In this document: one piece after another, positions 1-9,770 of the stretch
How positions within the stretch are numbered: position 1 is the first letter of the stretch
How the letters are laid out: every line of letters begins with the position of its first letter
Assembly: GCA_030431515.1 (NCBI GenBank)
Contig: JAUIIX010000022.1
Location: 1 to 45,163, forward strand
DNA from: a bacterium
GTDB taxonomy: Bacteria > Bacteroidota > Ignavibacteria > Kapaibacteriales > UBA2268
Direction: 5' to 3'
DNA length: 45,163 bases
Made by a program: the position numbers and the translations under genes
Notes under the pieces: generated by a model
Databases searched by the model: none
Seen by the model: the letters and a program-made list of their open reading frames with translations, nothing else
What the model was told of the DNA's origin: nothing

Positions 1-626
1 CTGGAAATAGTAATTTTTGGTATTATCAACCCTTTATGCATGAATTTAATTTAAAAAGTGATACAACAGGGATTGATTTTGAAATTGTAGATAGAGATAA
101 AGACTATTGCAGAAGAGTAAGTGGCAGAGTAACATTAGATGATAAAGGTATTGCAGATGTTGGAGTTTCAACAATTGTTTTTGACCCACTTCAATTAGAC
201 ATTGCTTACACTGATGAAGAGGGATATTACATCAGCAACTTTTTATGTAGTACAGATATGGAAGTAAGTTTATCAGAGTTTGAATATGAAAAATATAGAC
301 CAACTCCTGAAATATATTCTTTGTTATACAATAAATATCCTGATGGATACGTAAACATCGACTTCGAGTTAAGTCCAATAACATCAGTAGAAACAAAGGA
401 TAATACGCCTTTTCTTTATCCTAATCCTGCAAGAGAAACTGTTACAATTTCAGGAATTGATTTTGGTAGAGTTGAAATATATAATAGTTTAGGGCAGTTG
501 TTAATTCAATCTGAATTACAAGGAACAAGCAATATTAACACAAGCACATTACCCCCTGGCATCTATTTATTAAAAATAGAACACAGAAACGAAGTAACAT
601 TTGAAAAACTAATCATCAACAAATAA
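1..626 (+). CDS. T9SS-sorted secreted protein, 5' partial
   Basis: The reading frame is open from base 3 of the window through the first internal Met at 36, so this is the 3' end of a longer gene. The visible part has a carboxypeptidase-regulatory/CNA-B-like beta domain at about residues 28-75 after that Met (key motifs SGRVTLDDKG and TDEEGYYI). The C-terminal ~70 residues form a T9SS type A sorting domain, with the YPNPARETV signature, the VEIYNSLGQLL strand, PPGIYLLKI and a terminal lysine-containing KLIINK. By family knowledge such a protein crosses the outer membrane through the T9SS and is anchored or released at the surface. The main functional domain lies outside the window, so the activity cannot be named. 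A terminator follows directly. Confidence 0.85.
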   Translation, partial: GNSNFWYYQPFMHEFNLKSDTTGIDFEIVDRDKDYCRRVSGRVTLDDKGIADVGVSTIVFDPLQLDIAYTDEEGYYISNFLCSTDMEVSLSEFEYEKYRPTPEIYSLLYNKYPDGYVNIDFELSPITSVETKDNTPFLYPNPARETVTISGIDFGRVEIYNSLGQLLIQSELQGTSNINTSTLPPGIYLLKIEHRNEVTFEKLIINK

Positions 627-629
627 TTC

Positions 630-654
630 AAGGAGCTTCGGCTCCTTTCTTTTG
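630..654 (+). terminator. Rho-independent terminator after the T9SS partial gene
   Basis: A perfect 7-bp stem AAGGAGC/GCTCCTT closes a stable TTCG tetraloop and is followed by a T-rich tail (TCTTTT). It sits 4 bases after the stop codon of the partial cargo gene. The minus-strand side lacks a good U tract, so it mainly serves the plus strand, although it could also block readthrough from rodA. Confidence 0.8.
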
Positions 655-668
655 TATAATAAAAAGAT

Positions 669-1919
669 TTAATAATCAGCATTTCTTCTTTTGACATGAA
701 CACGGTAAGCATTTAGCAGCAAACCAATAAGAAGCATATTAAATATCATCGAAGTACCACCATAACTCATAAATGGAAGCGGAATACCCATGACTGGCAT
801 TAAACCAATTACCATTCCGATATTAATTATTATGTGATAAAGGAATATAAACAATGCCCCTGCAGATATTATCGAATAAAATCTATCTTCCGAAATATAA
901 GCAATGTTTAGCGTTCGTTTCATTAAAATTAGGTAGAATAATATAATAATTGATGTGCCAATTAATCCAAATTCTTCGGCAGGAACAGAAAAAATAAAAT
1001 CCGTCCATTGCATTGGTATATAACGTAATTGAGTTTGTGTTCCTTCTAAAAATCCTTTACCACTTATACCACCAGACCCAACTGCTACTTTCGATTGAAT
1101 TACATTATAGCCAGCTCCTTGTGGGTCTAAATCGGGATTCAAAAATGAACTAATTCTATTTTGCTGGTGAGGCATTAAATTATCATAAATCATAGGAGCT
1201 ACAAAGCCCAATGAAATAAATAAAATAATCGTAACTGCTATAAAGTAAATCTTTGATTTGAAGAAAAATAACATTATTGTTGAGATAGCTAATGCAGTGT
1301 AATACCACACCATATCTTTTAATGAAAGGACAACTAAAATTGGTGAAAAGACAATCGTAAATAAAAATAAACTACTAAAGCCAGTCCAGAATAATATTCC
1401 AATAAACATAGCAAATAGCACAGATGCAGACCCAACATCTGGTTGCAAAAATATTAATCCTGCGGGTAAAGCAATAATTAAAAAACTAATTCCTAAATCT
1501 CGTAAAGTTCTTATATCTTTCCCTTTACCAGATAAATAAGTAGCAATTGCAAGTAAAGAGCCAATCTTAGATAATTCAGCGGGTTGTAGATTAAAACTAC
1601 CGAGCGAAATCCAACCTTTTGTACCATAAACGCTTTCACCAATAAAAAGCACGGCGACTAAAAGCAGTATTGAAATAATATATGAAGGATAAGAAATCAG
1701 ACGTAAAATACTCTCAGGTATATAAATAGCTATTCCCATCACAACTAATCCAACAATAACTGATACTAATTGTTTTGTAAAATTACTATCTATACTTGAG
1801 CCATAAACAGCTGAATATATTGATATTAAACCAAATGTTATTAATATTAAACAAGAAAATAATAGAATCCAATCAATTTTTGATTCTTTTTTTAATCGGA
1901 TATTTAATCTATTTTCCAT
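669..1919 (-). CDS. rodA: Rod shape-determining protein RodA (SEDS peptidoglycan glycosyltransferase)
   Basis: A 416-residue polytopic membrane protein of the SEDS family (FtsW/RodA/SpoVE), which polymerises lipid II into glycan strands during side-wall growth with a class B PBP partner. About ten hydrophobic segments are visible. Family hallmarks are GWISLGSFNLQPAELSK, LQPDVGSA, the long periplasmic loop with PHQQNRISSFLNPDLDPQG and GYNVIQSKVAVGSGG, the WTDFIFSVPAEEFG motif and the C-terminal GIPLPFMSYGGTS. These favour RodA over FtsW: the loop has the RodA-type HQQNRI and GAGYNVIQSK, and the gene does not lie in a division/cell-wall cluster. The start codon directly abuts the sufE stop codon, so it is probably translated from a tyrS-sufE-rodA message. 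No mreB, mreC or pbp2 gene is visible nearby. Confidence 0.93.
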   Translation of the reverse strand: MENRLNIRLKKESKIDWILLFSCLILITFGLISIYSAVYGSSIDSNFTKQLVSVIVGLVVMGIAIYIPESILRLISYPSYIISILLLVAVLFIGESVYGTKGWISLGSFNLQPAELSKIGSLLAIATYLSGKGKDIRTLRDLGISFLIIALPAGLIFLQPDVGSASVLFAMFIGILFWTGFSSLFLFTIVFSPILVVLSLKDMVWYYTALAISTIMLFFFKSKIYFIAVTIILFISLGFVAPMIYDNLMPHQQNRISSFLNPDLDPQGAGYNVIQSKVAVGSGGISGKGFLEGTQTQLRYIPMQWTDFIFSVPAEEFGLIGTSIIILFYLILMKRTLNIAYISEDRFYSIISAGALFIFLYHIIINIGMVIGLMPVMGIPLPFMSYGGTSMIFNMLLIGLLLNAYRVHVKRRNADY

Positions 1920-2327
1920 TTATTTTGCTTCTAACTTAATACGTTCTACCATAGCACGTAAGCCATTTGCACGATTGCCACTCAGGTTTGATTCGAGATT
2001 AATCTTAGTAAAAATACTTTCTGCATCTATACTTTTAATTTCCTCTGCAGTCTTATTATTAAAAATAATTAAAACCAAAGCAACTAAACCTTTTACAATT
2101 TGAGATTCAGATTCTGCTAAGAAATAATTCAGTCCATTTTTTTCAATACGCTGCAACCAAACTCTACTTGTGCAACCTTCTACCAAATTAGTTGGAACTT
2201 TATAAATTGCTTCAAACTCAGGAATTAAATTTCCTAAATCTATAATATAAAGGTATTTCTGCTCCCAATCGTCTAATATTTCAAAATTTTCGTAAATATC
2301 TTCAAGTTCTACTTCGTCAAGTTTCAT
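1920..2327 (-). CDS. sufE: Cysteine desulfuration protein SufE
   Basis: A 135-residue SufE-fold protein. SufE accepts persulfide sulfur from the SufS desulfurase on a conserved Cys and passes it to the SufBCD scaffold. The Cys is C52 in the LVEGCTSRVWL motif, matching the family's V-x-G-C-x-S-x-V-W pattern. The downstream segment with the SESQIVKGLVAL and NLSGNRANGLRAMVERIK signatures is also typical. Length is normal for the family. It lies between tyrS (3-base gap) and rodA (no gap), about 21 kb from the sufS-sufT-sufA genes in the same window, so its partner desulfurase is encoded at a separate transcription unit. The match at the active-site motif makes the identification strong. Confidence 0.93.
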   Translation of the reverse strand: MKLDEVELEDIYENFEILDDWEQKYLYIIDLGNLIPEFEAIYKVPTNLVEGCTSRVWLQRIEKNGLNYFLAESESQIVKGLVALVLIIFNNKTAEEIKSIDAESIFTKINLESNLSGNRANGLRAMVERIKLEAK

Positions 2328-2330
2328 TTT

Positions 2331-3542
2331 TTACTTTCTAACTAAATAAACAAATTTTCTTTTACCAACTTTTAATAATCTTTTTTCAGATAAATCTATA
2401 TTAAAATACACATCTTCAATTTTTTCGCCGTCAATCGAAACTCCACCTTGCTCAATTACTCTTCGAGCTTCTTTTTTAGAAGGAGTTAATTCAGCATTTA
2501 AAATCGCATCTAAGATCGCTATTTCATTTCCTTCAATTTCAAAATCAGGAATATCGTCTGGAATATCTTTATTTTTAAATACACGCTCAAATTCTTCAAA
2601 AGCAGCTTGCCCAGCATTTTCAGCGTGGTATAAATCAACTATACTCATTGCTACTTTCACTTTTGCATTTCTTGGGTTTTCTCCGTTTTGTAGAGAGTGT
2701 TCCATTGCTTTTAATTCTTCAGTACTTGCATAAGCACCATATTGATAATATTTTACAATTAATTCATCAGGTATAGACATCACCTTACCAAACATATCAA
2801 ATGGCTTATCAGTCAGACCTATATAATTATCAAGCGATTTTGACATTTTCTCTTTACCATCTGTACCCTCCAGAATAGGCATAGTCAAGATACATTGTGG
2901 ATCTTGATTGTGGGCTCTTTGAATATCACGACCTACCATCAGATTAAATTTTTGGTCAGTACCACCTAACTCAATATCAGACTTAATAGCAGCACTATCC
3001 ATTGCTTGAGCAAGAGGATAAAGCAATTCATGAACAGAAATTGGAGTACCTTCTTTATATCTTTTCGAAAAATCATCTCTTTCCAAAAGTTGAGCAACAG
3101 TATAATTTGCAGCTAAAGAAATTACATCAGCAAAATTCATTTTATTTAGCCATTCAGAATTGTGCTTTACTTCAAGTTGGTCGCTTAACAATATCAATTT
3201 TGCTTGGTCTAAATAACTTTGTCCGTATTCTTTAGTTTGTTCAAGAGTTAATTGCGGACGAGTTTTAGATTTACCAGTTGGGTCGCCAATCATTGCAGTA
3301 AAATCACCAATAATCAAGATAGCAGTATGTCCTAAATCTTGGAATTGTCTCATTTTTCTTAGGATAACTGCGTGTCCGATATGCAAATCAGGACGAGAAG
3401 GGTCTGCACCTAATTTAATTCTTAATGGCTTATTATTCTTAATTGAATTAACTATTTTTCTTTCTAATTCTTCTTCAGGAAGTAAATCGACAACATTCTG
3501 ACGAATCAAATCCATTTGTTCATTTAAACTTGGGAAATTCAT
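2331..3542 (-). CDS. tyrS: Tyrosine--tRNA ligase
   Basis: A 403-residue class I aminoacyl-tRNA synthetase that charges tRNA-Tyr with tyrosine. The Rossmann-fold signatures are the HIGH motif at residues 54-57 (PDLHIGH) and KMSKS at 232-236. Tyrosine-pocket and binding segments include IIGDFTAMIGDPTG and IELGGTDQKFNLMVGRD. The C-terminal ~65 residues form an S4 RNA-binding domain (LTPSKKEARRVIEQGGVSI). The PDLHIGH/RQFQDLGH style matches the TyrZ-like subtype of bacterial TyrRS rather than the E. coli TyrS subtype. It is the first gene of a tyrS-sufE-rodA run. A possible minus-strand -7 box (TAATTTTG, 3572-3579) lies about 30 bases before the start, without a convincing -33 partner. Confidence 0.96.
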   Translation of the reverse strand: MNFPSLNEQMDLIRQNVVDLLPEEELERKIVNSIKNNKPLRIKLGADPSRPDLHIGHAVILRKMRQFQDLGHTAILIIGDFTAMIGDPTGKSKTRPQLTLEQTKEYGQSYLDQAKLILLSDQLEVKHNSEWLNKMNFADVISLAANYTVAQLLERDDFSKRYKEGTPISVHELLYPLAQAMDSAAIKSDIELGGTDQKFNLMVGRDIQRAHNQDPQCILTMPILEGTDGKEKMSKSLDNYIGLTDKPFDMFGKVMSIPDELIVKYYQYGAYASTEELKAMEHSLQNGENPRNAKVKVAMSIVDLYHAENAGQAAFEEFERVFKNKDIPDDIPDFEIEGNEIAILDAILNAELTPSKKEARRVIEQGGVSIDGEKIEDVYFNIDLSEKRLLKVGKRKFVYLVRK

Positions 3543-3879
3543 ATTTTTCTATTTTGATAATTCATAATCTTCAAAATTAACAAATATCAAGAACAATTAA
3601 AGTGAATTAATAAAAAATTAGAAAAGATACTCAAAAATTAGTGAAAATTATACCTTATTACGAATAAAGCGTGGAATTCATTTTTTTATTAACCACTCTA
3701 TATCAAAAAATTATTACAATATAAAAGCATAAATTCATATAAAGTTTAAATCTTATCTTTGTTTTATTGCTTTTTCATAAAAAATAAGTAAATTTGTTGT
3801 ATGCGAATTAATTATTTTTAAAAATTCACTCTTGCTAAAGAGGGGAATTTGAAAATGTAGAATAAATGAAAGAAAGAAT
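3543..3879. other. Divergent intergenic region between tyrS and the M1 peptidase gene
   Basis: 337 bases of very AT-rich DNA without a gene. It must hold the outward promoters for the tyrS run and the aminopeptidase run. A Bacteroidota-type promoter for the plus strand is listed separately (3767-3796). On the minus strand a TAATTTTG box at 3572-3579 fits the TAnnTTTG -7 consensus. A second plus-strand -7-like box, TATCTTTG, is at 3754-3761 but has no TTG upstream. I see no RNA gene or strong hairpin here. Confidence 0.6.
3767..3796 (+). promoter_or_regulatory. Candidate Bacteroidota-type promoter for the aminopeptidase run
   Basis: TTG at 3767-3769 is followed after 19 bases by TAAATTTG at 3789-3796. 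This matches the TTG / TAnnTTTG (-33/-7) layout of the Bacteroidota primary sigma factor, with about 80 bases of leader before the ATG at 3880. It is the only candidate in this gap with both elements at the right spacing. The region is so AT-rich that a chance match is possible. Confidence 0.5.
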
Positions 3880-5775
3880 ATGAAATATATAATTTTATTG
3901 ATGATGATGGTGTGTTTTGGGCTTAAAGCCCAAGAAAATACTGTTGATGTAATTCCTTGGAATTATGATGTGCTTTCGTATAAAGCAGATATTGATTTAA
4001 CTAAATATGAGTCGAAGTATATTGATGCTTCTGCAACGATTACTTTTAATGTACTTGATATGGAGGAGTTCACCAGTTTCCAACTTGGACTTGCAAGTTT
4101 GAATATTAACGGGCTTATTTTAAATGATGTTGATATATTAGATAAAGCAAATTTCCTAAACACAACTTATATAATTTCAGAAATTGAAGACATTTTAAAA
4201 TCAGAAAATAATGAGTTAATTGTAAATTATAATGGTGATATGACTATTGAGTTAGGTGGCAAAACTTGGGGTGGTGTTCACTTCAAAGACAGTTTACTAT
4301 ATGCAATGGGTGTGGGCTTTGGATGTTCTTATGTTTCTACTACCCGACATTGGCTACCGGCTTTTGACCACCCTCAAGATAAGGCGACTTTTGATTTATA
4401 CTTTAAAGTTAAAAAACCGAACTTGGCTGTTTCGATTGGGGATTTAGTTTCTAATGTTGAAGATGGTGAAAATTCAATTTATAATTGGAAAACTGATATT
4501 CCAACTGCAACTTATTTAGTTACATTTGGTGTTGGACCTTTGACTAAAACTATAATTTCTGAAGAAAATATTGAAAAAAGTGTTTATCATTTAGAAAATG
4601 ATTCTGAAAATGTAAATAAAATATTCTATAGATTACCAGAAATGGTGGATTTTTACTCACGTCTCTTCGGTGATTATCCTTTTGAAAAATTGGCTTATAT
4701 TATTTCCGAGAAAGGAGCAATGGAACATCAGACTTTAATAAATTATGCACGTGCTTCACTGAATACAAATGCAAAAAATAATGATACTATAGGTAGTGTA
4801 ATTGCTCACGAACTTGCTCATCAATGGTTTGGAGATTTAGTAACGTGCAGATCTTTTTCAGACGCATGGTTGAATGAGAGTTTTGCTACTTTTTGCGAAC
4901 CTCTTTGGATTGGAGAAATTGGTGGCGATAAGGCATATTGGGCCGAAGTTAGAGCTAAATCTAATTCTTATTTAAAGCAAATTGTAAATTCTGAAAAAGT
5001 ATTTCCACTTTATGATTTTCCAAGGGCTTCACCTTCATCTAATTACCCAGCTACGATTTATCAAAAAGGTGCAGTTGTTTTGAGTTTATTAAGGTTTCAA
5101 CTTGGTGGTGAAGTCTTCTTTTCTGGATTAAAAAAATATCTAAATAAATATAGATTTGGGACTGCTAATACTGAAGAATTAAAAGCAATTTTAGAAGCCG
5201 AATCTAAAGAAAACTTAGATTATTTCTTCAATCAGTGGATTTATGGAAGTGGTTGGCCTGTAGTTCATTATAATTTAATCCTTGAAGGAGATGATTTATT
5301 TATAGAGTACAATCAAATTCAAGATCAAATATGGCAAACATTTACTAAAGTTCCCTTTGAAGTTAATTTCAAGTTTAATGATGGAACAGATGGAAACACT
5401 ATGCTTTATTTGAATCAAAAAATGGAGAAATTAAATATTGGGAAAAACATTGATTTGAATACAATTACATTTAACTCAAATGATTTTTATTCAATGATTA
5501 ATTTTGTGAATATAACTGGTGTTAAAAGTGCAAGGGAAAATGGCTACGTTGTTTTTCCTAACCCAGCAACTCAAGATTTTATAATTGATACAGAGCATAA
5601 AAGGCAAAACACATCAGTAAAAATATACAATTCGATTGGCTCATTAGTATATGATGACTCAATGGAAAAAGGTGCATTAAAATTATCTACTAATGAATTT
5701 TCTAATGGTTTGTATATGGTTATTTTCGAGACAGATAGTAGTAAGTATATTGAAAAATTAATAATTAAGAAGTAA
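3880..5775 (+). CDS. Secreted M1-family aminopeptidase with T9SS sorting domain
   Basis: A 631-residue zinc metallopeptidase of family M1, predicted to remove N-terminal amino acids from peptides outside the cell or at its surface. It has a Sec signal peptide (MKYIILLMMMVCFGLKAQ), an N-terminal beta domain and the exopeptidase motif GAMEH at 279-283 (GAMEN in the canonical family). The zinc site is HELAHQWFGD starting at H310, with E333 in NESFA giving the HEXXH-x18-E pattern (ligands H310, H314, E333; catalytic E311). The last ~75 residues are a T9SS type A sorting domain (VVFPNPATQDF, VKIYNSIGSLV, GLYMVIF, KLIIKK). It heads a plus-strand run; the yggS start codon follows its stop codon without a gap. 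The exact peptide substrate cannot be read from sequence. Confidence 0.93.
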   Translation: MKYIILLMMMVCFGLKAQENTVDVIPWNYDVLSYKADIDLTKYESKYIDASATITFNVLDMEEFTSFQLGLASLNINGLILNDVDILDKANFLNTTYIISEIEDILKSENNELIVNYNGDMTIELGGKTWGGVHFKDSLLYAMGVGFGCSYVSTTRHWLPAFDHPQDKATFDLYFKVKKPNLAVSIGDLVSNVEDGENSIYNWKTDIPTATYLVTFGVGPLTKTIISEENIEKSVYHLENDSENVNKIFYRLPEMVDFYSRLFGDYPFEKLAYIISEKGAMEHQTLINYARASLNTNAKNNDTIGSVIAHELAHQWFGDLVTCRSFSDAWLNESFATFCEPLWIGEIGGDKAYWAEVRAKSNSYLKQIVNSEKVFPLYDFPRASPSSNYPATIYQKGAVVLSLLRFQLGGEVFFSGLKKYLNKYRFGTANTEELKAILEAESKENLDYFFNQWIYGSGWPVVHYNLILEGDDLFIEYNQIQDQIWQTFTKVPFEVNFKFNDGTDGNTMLYLNQKMEKLNIGKNIDLNTITFNSNDFYSMINFVNITGVKSARENGYVVFPNPATQDFIIDTEHKRQNTSVKIYNSIGSLVYDDSMEKGALKLSTNEFSNGLYMVIFETDSSKYIEKLIIKK

Positions 5776-6474
5776 ATGAGTATTAAAGAAAATCTAAAAG
5801 AAATAGAAAGTAATATAAGAGAATTTGAAAAGAAGTATAATCGTGAAAGTGGTTCAGCAAAATTAATTCCTGTTTCAAAAGTTCATCCGATAGCAAAAAT
5901 AATCGAAGCTATGGATGAGGGTTATACAATTTTTGGGGAATCTTATGTGCAAGAATTGTCAAAGAAGTATGAAGAATTTGAAGCGAAAGGAATTAAGCAG
6001 CCAATTTGGCATTTTATAGGACATTTGCAATCTAATAAAGTTAAATATATCGCATCATTTATTGATACAATTCATACAGTTGATAAATTAAAACTTGCTA
6101 AAGAAATTAATAAAAGAGCAGAACAAAATAACAGAATAATTAAAATATTAATTCAGATAAATACCTCTGGTGAAGAGTCAAAATTTGGGATTAAAGCAAA
6201 TGAATTAAATGATTTAATTACAGAAATAAAAGACTATAAAAATATAGAAATAATTGGCTTGATGACAATAGCAGGACTCGAAGCAACACCAGAAGAAAAT
6301 GAAGTTGAATTTCAATTATTATCAAATTTATTAAATGAAGTAAATAAGAAATTCAATTTAAAATTAACAGAACTATCGATGGGAATGACCAGCGACTACG
6401 AACTCGCTATCAAGCAAGGTAGTACGATGATTCGTATCGGTACAGCTATTTTTGGAGAGAGGGTTTATGGGTGA
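5776..6474 (+). CDS. yggS: YggS/PROSC-family pyridoxal-phosphate homeostasis protein
   Basis: A 232-residue single-domain TIM-barrel PLP-binding protein of the YggS/PLPBP family, which binds PLP and keeps its free level in balance; no catalytic activity is firmly established for the family. The PLP lysine is K35 in LIPVSKVHP. Other family motifs are WHFIGHLQSNKVK, ILIQINTSGEESKFG, GLMTIAG and, near the C-terminus, LSMGMTSDYELAIKQGST with MIRIGTAIFGER. A small variation is FGESYVQE where most homologues have GENYVQE. It begins immediately after the aminopeptidase stop codon, implying translation from the same message, though no functional link between the two is evident. Confidence 0.94.
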   Translation: MSIKENLKEIESNIREFEKKYNRESGSAKLIPVSKVHPIAKIIEAMDEGYTIFGESYVQELSKKYEEFEAKGIKQPIWHFIGHLQSNKVKYIASFIDTIHTVDKLKLAKEINKRAEQNNRIIKILIQINTSGEESKFGIKANELNDLITEIKDYKNIEIIGLMTIAGLEATPEENEVEFQLLSNLLNEVNKKFNLKLTELSMGMTSDYELAIKQGSTMIRIGTAIFGERVYG

Positions 6475-6498
6475 GATAACTATATTCATAAGGATTTT

Positions 6499-9400
6499 AT
6501 GAAACTTATTATTATTACTATACTTTTATTTCTATCAAATTCAATGTTTAGTCAAGACTTAGATGATTTCTTTGTGGAAACAAATGGAACCGTTTATGAT
6601 ATTGATTCTGATAGTAATTATATTTACTTTGCTGGTGATTTTACAAATGTGATGCATTATACTGGTTCAGGGGTAATTTTTTCAAAAGATAATATTGAAA
6701 TTGATTTTAATAATAAATTTAAAATAACTGGTGAAGTAATTGTAGCAAAACCAGACGGCAATGGTGGATGGTATGTTGGTGGTAAATTTACTAAAATCGG
6801 TAATCAGTATGTAAGCAAATTTGCACATATTTTTTCAGATGGTTCATTAGATACTATAATACTTCCTTTTATTGACTTTGAATTTGTTGACTTTACTTTT
6901 GATGATGAACACATATATATTCCAAATAGTTCAAGAATTATAAAAATTAATATAAAAACTGGTGAAACTACTACATTAATAATTAATAGAACTGGTTATT
7001 ATATAACATATTTACAAGTACATAATGATTATATTTATGCAACTGGTGGGTATCAATATCATAAAGATAATTTTAATTATGGAGGAAGATATTCGAAATT
7101 AACTGGTGAAAAAGATGATGATTTTTCATTTTCTTACTCTGAAATTATTAAAATTTACGAAAATAATTTATATTATATTTCAGATAAAATTATTTTAAGG
7201 AGAATTAATTTAGAAAATAACGAAAAAGATGATAATTGGAAGGTTGAAGTGAGTGGTAATCCAAGGGAAATACATGATATAGCTTTCGATACCGATTATA
7301 TTTATATTGCAGGTAGTTTTAATTCTATTAATGAAGTACCTATGCAGAATTTAGCTAGAATAGATTTGACTACAAATGAAATAGATAAAGAATGGATAAA
7401 TCATTCTATTGGGACAATTTCAAAATTTGATTTGGATAATGATTTTCTATATTTGGTAGGGTTAAATAAAGATGAAATCTATAAAATCAATAAATCAAAT
7501 GGGGAATTGATAGATAGTATTGGCTTTAACACTTATTTCGACAATGATTATGGTAGAAAAACCAAAAGCATTAATACTTTATCATTAAGTAATAATAAAA
7601 TATTATTAGGAGGAAGTTATTCTTCAATTGGGAATGCTGTTGCTGCTAATAATATATTTAGATATGAAATAAAAGAAAATAAAATTAACACGGATATTAA
7701 AATCAAACTTGAAAATAATTATAATAATATTAATTCAATTTATAGAATCAAATTAATAGATAATTATTTATATTTAATTGGAGGATTTAATAAAATTAAT
7801 GATTTAGAAATTGAAAGAGTTGCTAAATATGATTTAGCTAAACTAAAGTTAGTAGAAACATGGAAACCTTTTTCTATTGAAAGCTTTATTACTTCAATCG
7901 AGTTTGATGATAATTATGTTTATTTTGGCGGTGATTTTGTTTTAGAAAATAATATTAAAAATTTGGTAAGATATAAAATTTCAAATGATGAAATAGATTT
8001 GTCATGGAAACCAAATCCAAATCGAGTTGTGAATGCTCTTAAATTGGAAAAGAATAATTTATTTGTTGGAGGAACGTTTGATACAATTTATAATTCTGTG
8101 ATTCCTTATTTTGCTAAATTAGATATTAAATATTCTAAATTAGATAAAGATTTTGACCTTGGTTTTGTTTATGATCCAAACTTTAAATCTAATGATGGCT
8201 CGAAACAAGGAGTTAGTATAATTGAAGTTAATGACAATTATATTTTTTTAACAGCAAGTTTGAAGAGCAAACAAGATGTCAATATTAATGGCTTTGCAAA
8301 AATATCCAAAGATGACTATAAAATTACAAATTTGAATGATACAGTTAAATATTTAAATGTTTCAAATGTTGCTTTTTATAAAAATAAGTTATTTTGTAAT
8401 AATTTTAAAGTTGATTTAGATGAATTTAAAATTGATGACACTTGGAATATAAAATTTAATATAACACAAAATCTCACTTTAAAGGTTGTAAATGATCATA
8501 TTTATTATGGTGGAGGATTTAGTCCTGCTTTTGGTTATATGTCTAACAAAACTATTTATAGGAATTCATTAGTTAAAGTCAATTTAATAGAAGAGAAAAT
8601 TAATACCCCAAAATTAATATCACCACCGAACAACAGTTACAATGTTCCATTATATACTAAACTTGAATGTTCAAATATTGAAAACATTATAGATTATGAG
8701 TTTTGGTTCTCTTATGATAGTGATTTTAAAGAATATAGATATCAAAGTTATGAAGGTCTCGACTATAATCCTATTAAAAACCATTTTCTTATTTGGAATT
8801 TAGAACCATCGAGCAAAGTTTATTGGAAAGCAAGGGCAATAAATGAATTTAATAAATCAGATTGGTCAGAGGTATATTCTTTTTACACTCGATTTAAAGG
8901 ACCTTTATTTATCAATACAGATTATAAAACTTATAATAATAATATTGAGTATAAGTTTTTAAATGTAGAGTGGGAAGATTTTGGAGATAACTTTGTATAT
9001 TATTTAATTGCAAGTGAAGATAAAGATTTTAAAAAAAGATTTATTGATAGTGTGTTAGTAGAAGAAAATAAATATTCAGCTAATAATTTTAAAGATAGTT
9101 CAATTTATTTTTTAAGAGTTTATGCCTTAGAAAATGATAAAATTTCTGATTACTATTCTACTTTAAAAATCAATACTTTATTTAAAAAGGTTCCTGAAAA
9201 AATCAAATTGGTAGTTCCTAAAAATGATTCAATAGAAGTTAGTGCCAAGTCAATGTATTTTATTTGGAACTATACAAGAGATTCTGAAATAAACAACCTA
9301 CAACTTAGTAAAGATCCACTTTTCAAATCTTTTATAATAAATGACGATTCAATTAAAGTTCAAGCAACTGATAATGTAAACACTAAATATTATGAATTAA

Positions 9401-9768
9401 AAAATTTAGACTCTAACACAACCTACTATTGGCGTGTAAAAGCAAAAAATAAATTGGGTGAATCTGAATTTAGTGATACTTGGAAATTTACAACTATGAG
9501 TTCAACTTCCAATGTAGAAGATAGTAAAGATAATTTAATTTCTATTTACCCTAACCCAGCGAACTCAATATTAAATATTGAAAGTAATAACCAATATATT
9601 AATATCGATAAAATTGAAATATTAGATTTGAATGGGAAATCATTTTTAAAGCAAGATGTATTCAAATCTAAAATAGATTTAGATATTAGATTCTTACCAA
9701 CAGGTGCATATTTAATTAAGATTGAAAGCCAAAATGAAAATAAAACTTTTAAATTTATAAAGAATTAA
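6499..9768 (+). CDS. Large T9SS-sorted protein with beta-propeller-like repeats and fibronectin III domains
   Basis: A 1089-residue secreted protein of unknown function. It has a signal peptide (MKLIIITILLFLSNSMFSQ). Residues ~25-700 hold repeated units of the form YIYFAGDF, IYIAGSFNSI, LFVGGTFDTI, YYGGGF, alternating with KIN/YDL-type strands, which look like delta-60-type propeller blades that report values in a 'defined unless' pattern. Two fibronectin type III-like domains follow at ~704-800 and ~898-1000 (YWKARAINEFNKSDWSEVY; YYWRVKAKNKLGESEFSDTW). The C-terminal ~75 residues are a T9SS type A sorting domain (SIYPNPANSILNIE, IEILDLNGKS, TGAYLIKIE). An AAGGA ribosome-binding site at 6490-6494 supports the start. 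The GNAT gene follows 2 bases later. Likely a surface adhesin or structural protein, but this is inference. Confidence 0.85.
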   Translation: MKLIIITILLFLSNSMFSQDLDDFFVETNGTVYDIDSDSNYIYFAGDFTNVMHYTGSGVIFSKDNIEIDFNNKFKITGEVIVAKPDGNGGWYVGGKFTKIGNQYVSKFAHIFSDGSLDTIILPFIDFEFVDFTFDDEHIYIPNSSRIIKINIKTGETTTLIINRTGYYITYLQVHNDYIYATGGYQYHKDNFNYGGRYSKLTGEKDDDFSFSYSEIIKIYENNLYYISDKIILRRINLENNEKDDNWKVEVSGNPREIHDIAFDTDYIYIAGSFNSINEVPMQNLARIDLTTNEIDKEWINHSIGTISKFDLDNDFLYLVGLNKDEIYKINKSNGELIDSIGFNTYFDNDYGRKTKSINTLSLSNNKILLGGSYSSIGNAVAANNIFRYEIKENKINTDIKIKLENNYNNINSIYRIKLIDNYLYLIGGFNKINDLEIERVAKYDLAKLKLVETWKPFSIESFITSIEFDDNYVYFGGDFVLENNIKNLVRYKISNDEIDLSWKPNPNRVVNALKLEKNNLFVGGTFDTIYNSVIPYFAKLDIKYSKLDKDFDLGFVYDPNFKSNDGSKQGVSIIEVNDNYIFLTASLKSKQDVNINGFAKISKDDYKITNLNDTVKYLNVSNVAFYKNKLFCNNFKVDLDEFKIDDTWNIKFNITQNLTLKVVNDHIYYGGGFSPAFGYMSNKTIYRNSLVKVNLIEEKINTPKLISPPNNSYNVPLYTKLECSNIENIIDYEFWFSYDSDFKEYRYQSYEGLDYNPIKNHFLIWNLEPSSKVYWKARAINEFNKSDWSEVYSFYTRFKGPLFINTDYKTYNNNIEYKFLNVEWEDFGDNFVYYLIASEDKDFKKRFIDSVLVEENKYSANNFKDSSIYFLRVYALENDKISDYYSTLKINTLFKKVPEKIKLVVPKNDSIEVSAKSMYFIWNYTRDSEINNLQLSKDPLFKSFIINDDSIKVQATDNVNTKYYELKNLDSNTTYYWRVKAKNKLGESEFSDTWKFTTMSSTSNVEDSKDNLISIYPNPANSILNIESNNQYINIDKIEILDLNGKSFLKQDVFKSKIDLDIRFLPTGAYLIKIESQNENKTFKFIKN

Positions 9769-9770
9769 AT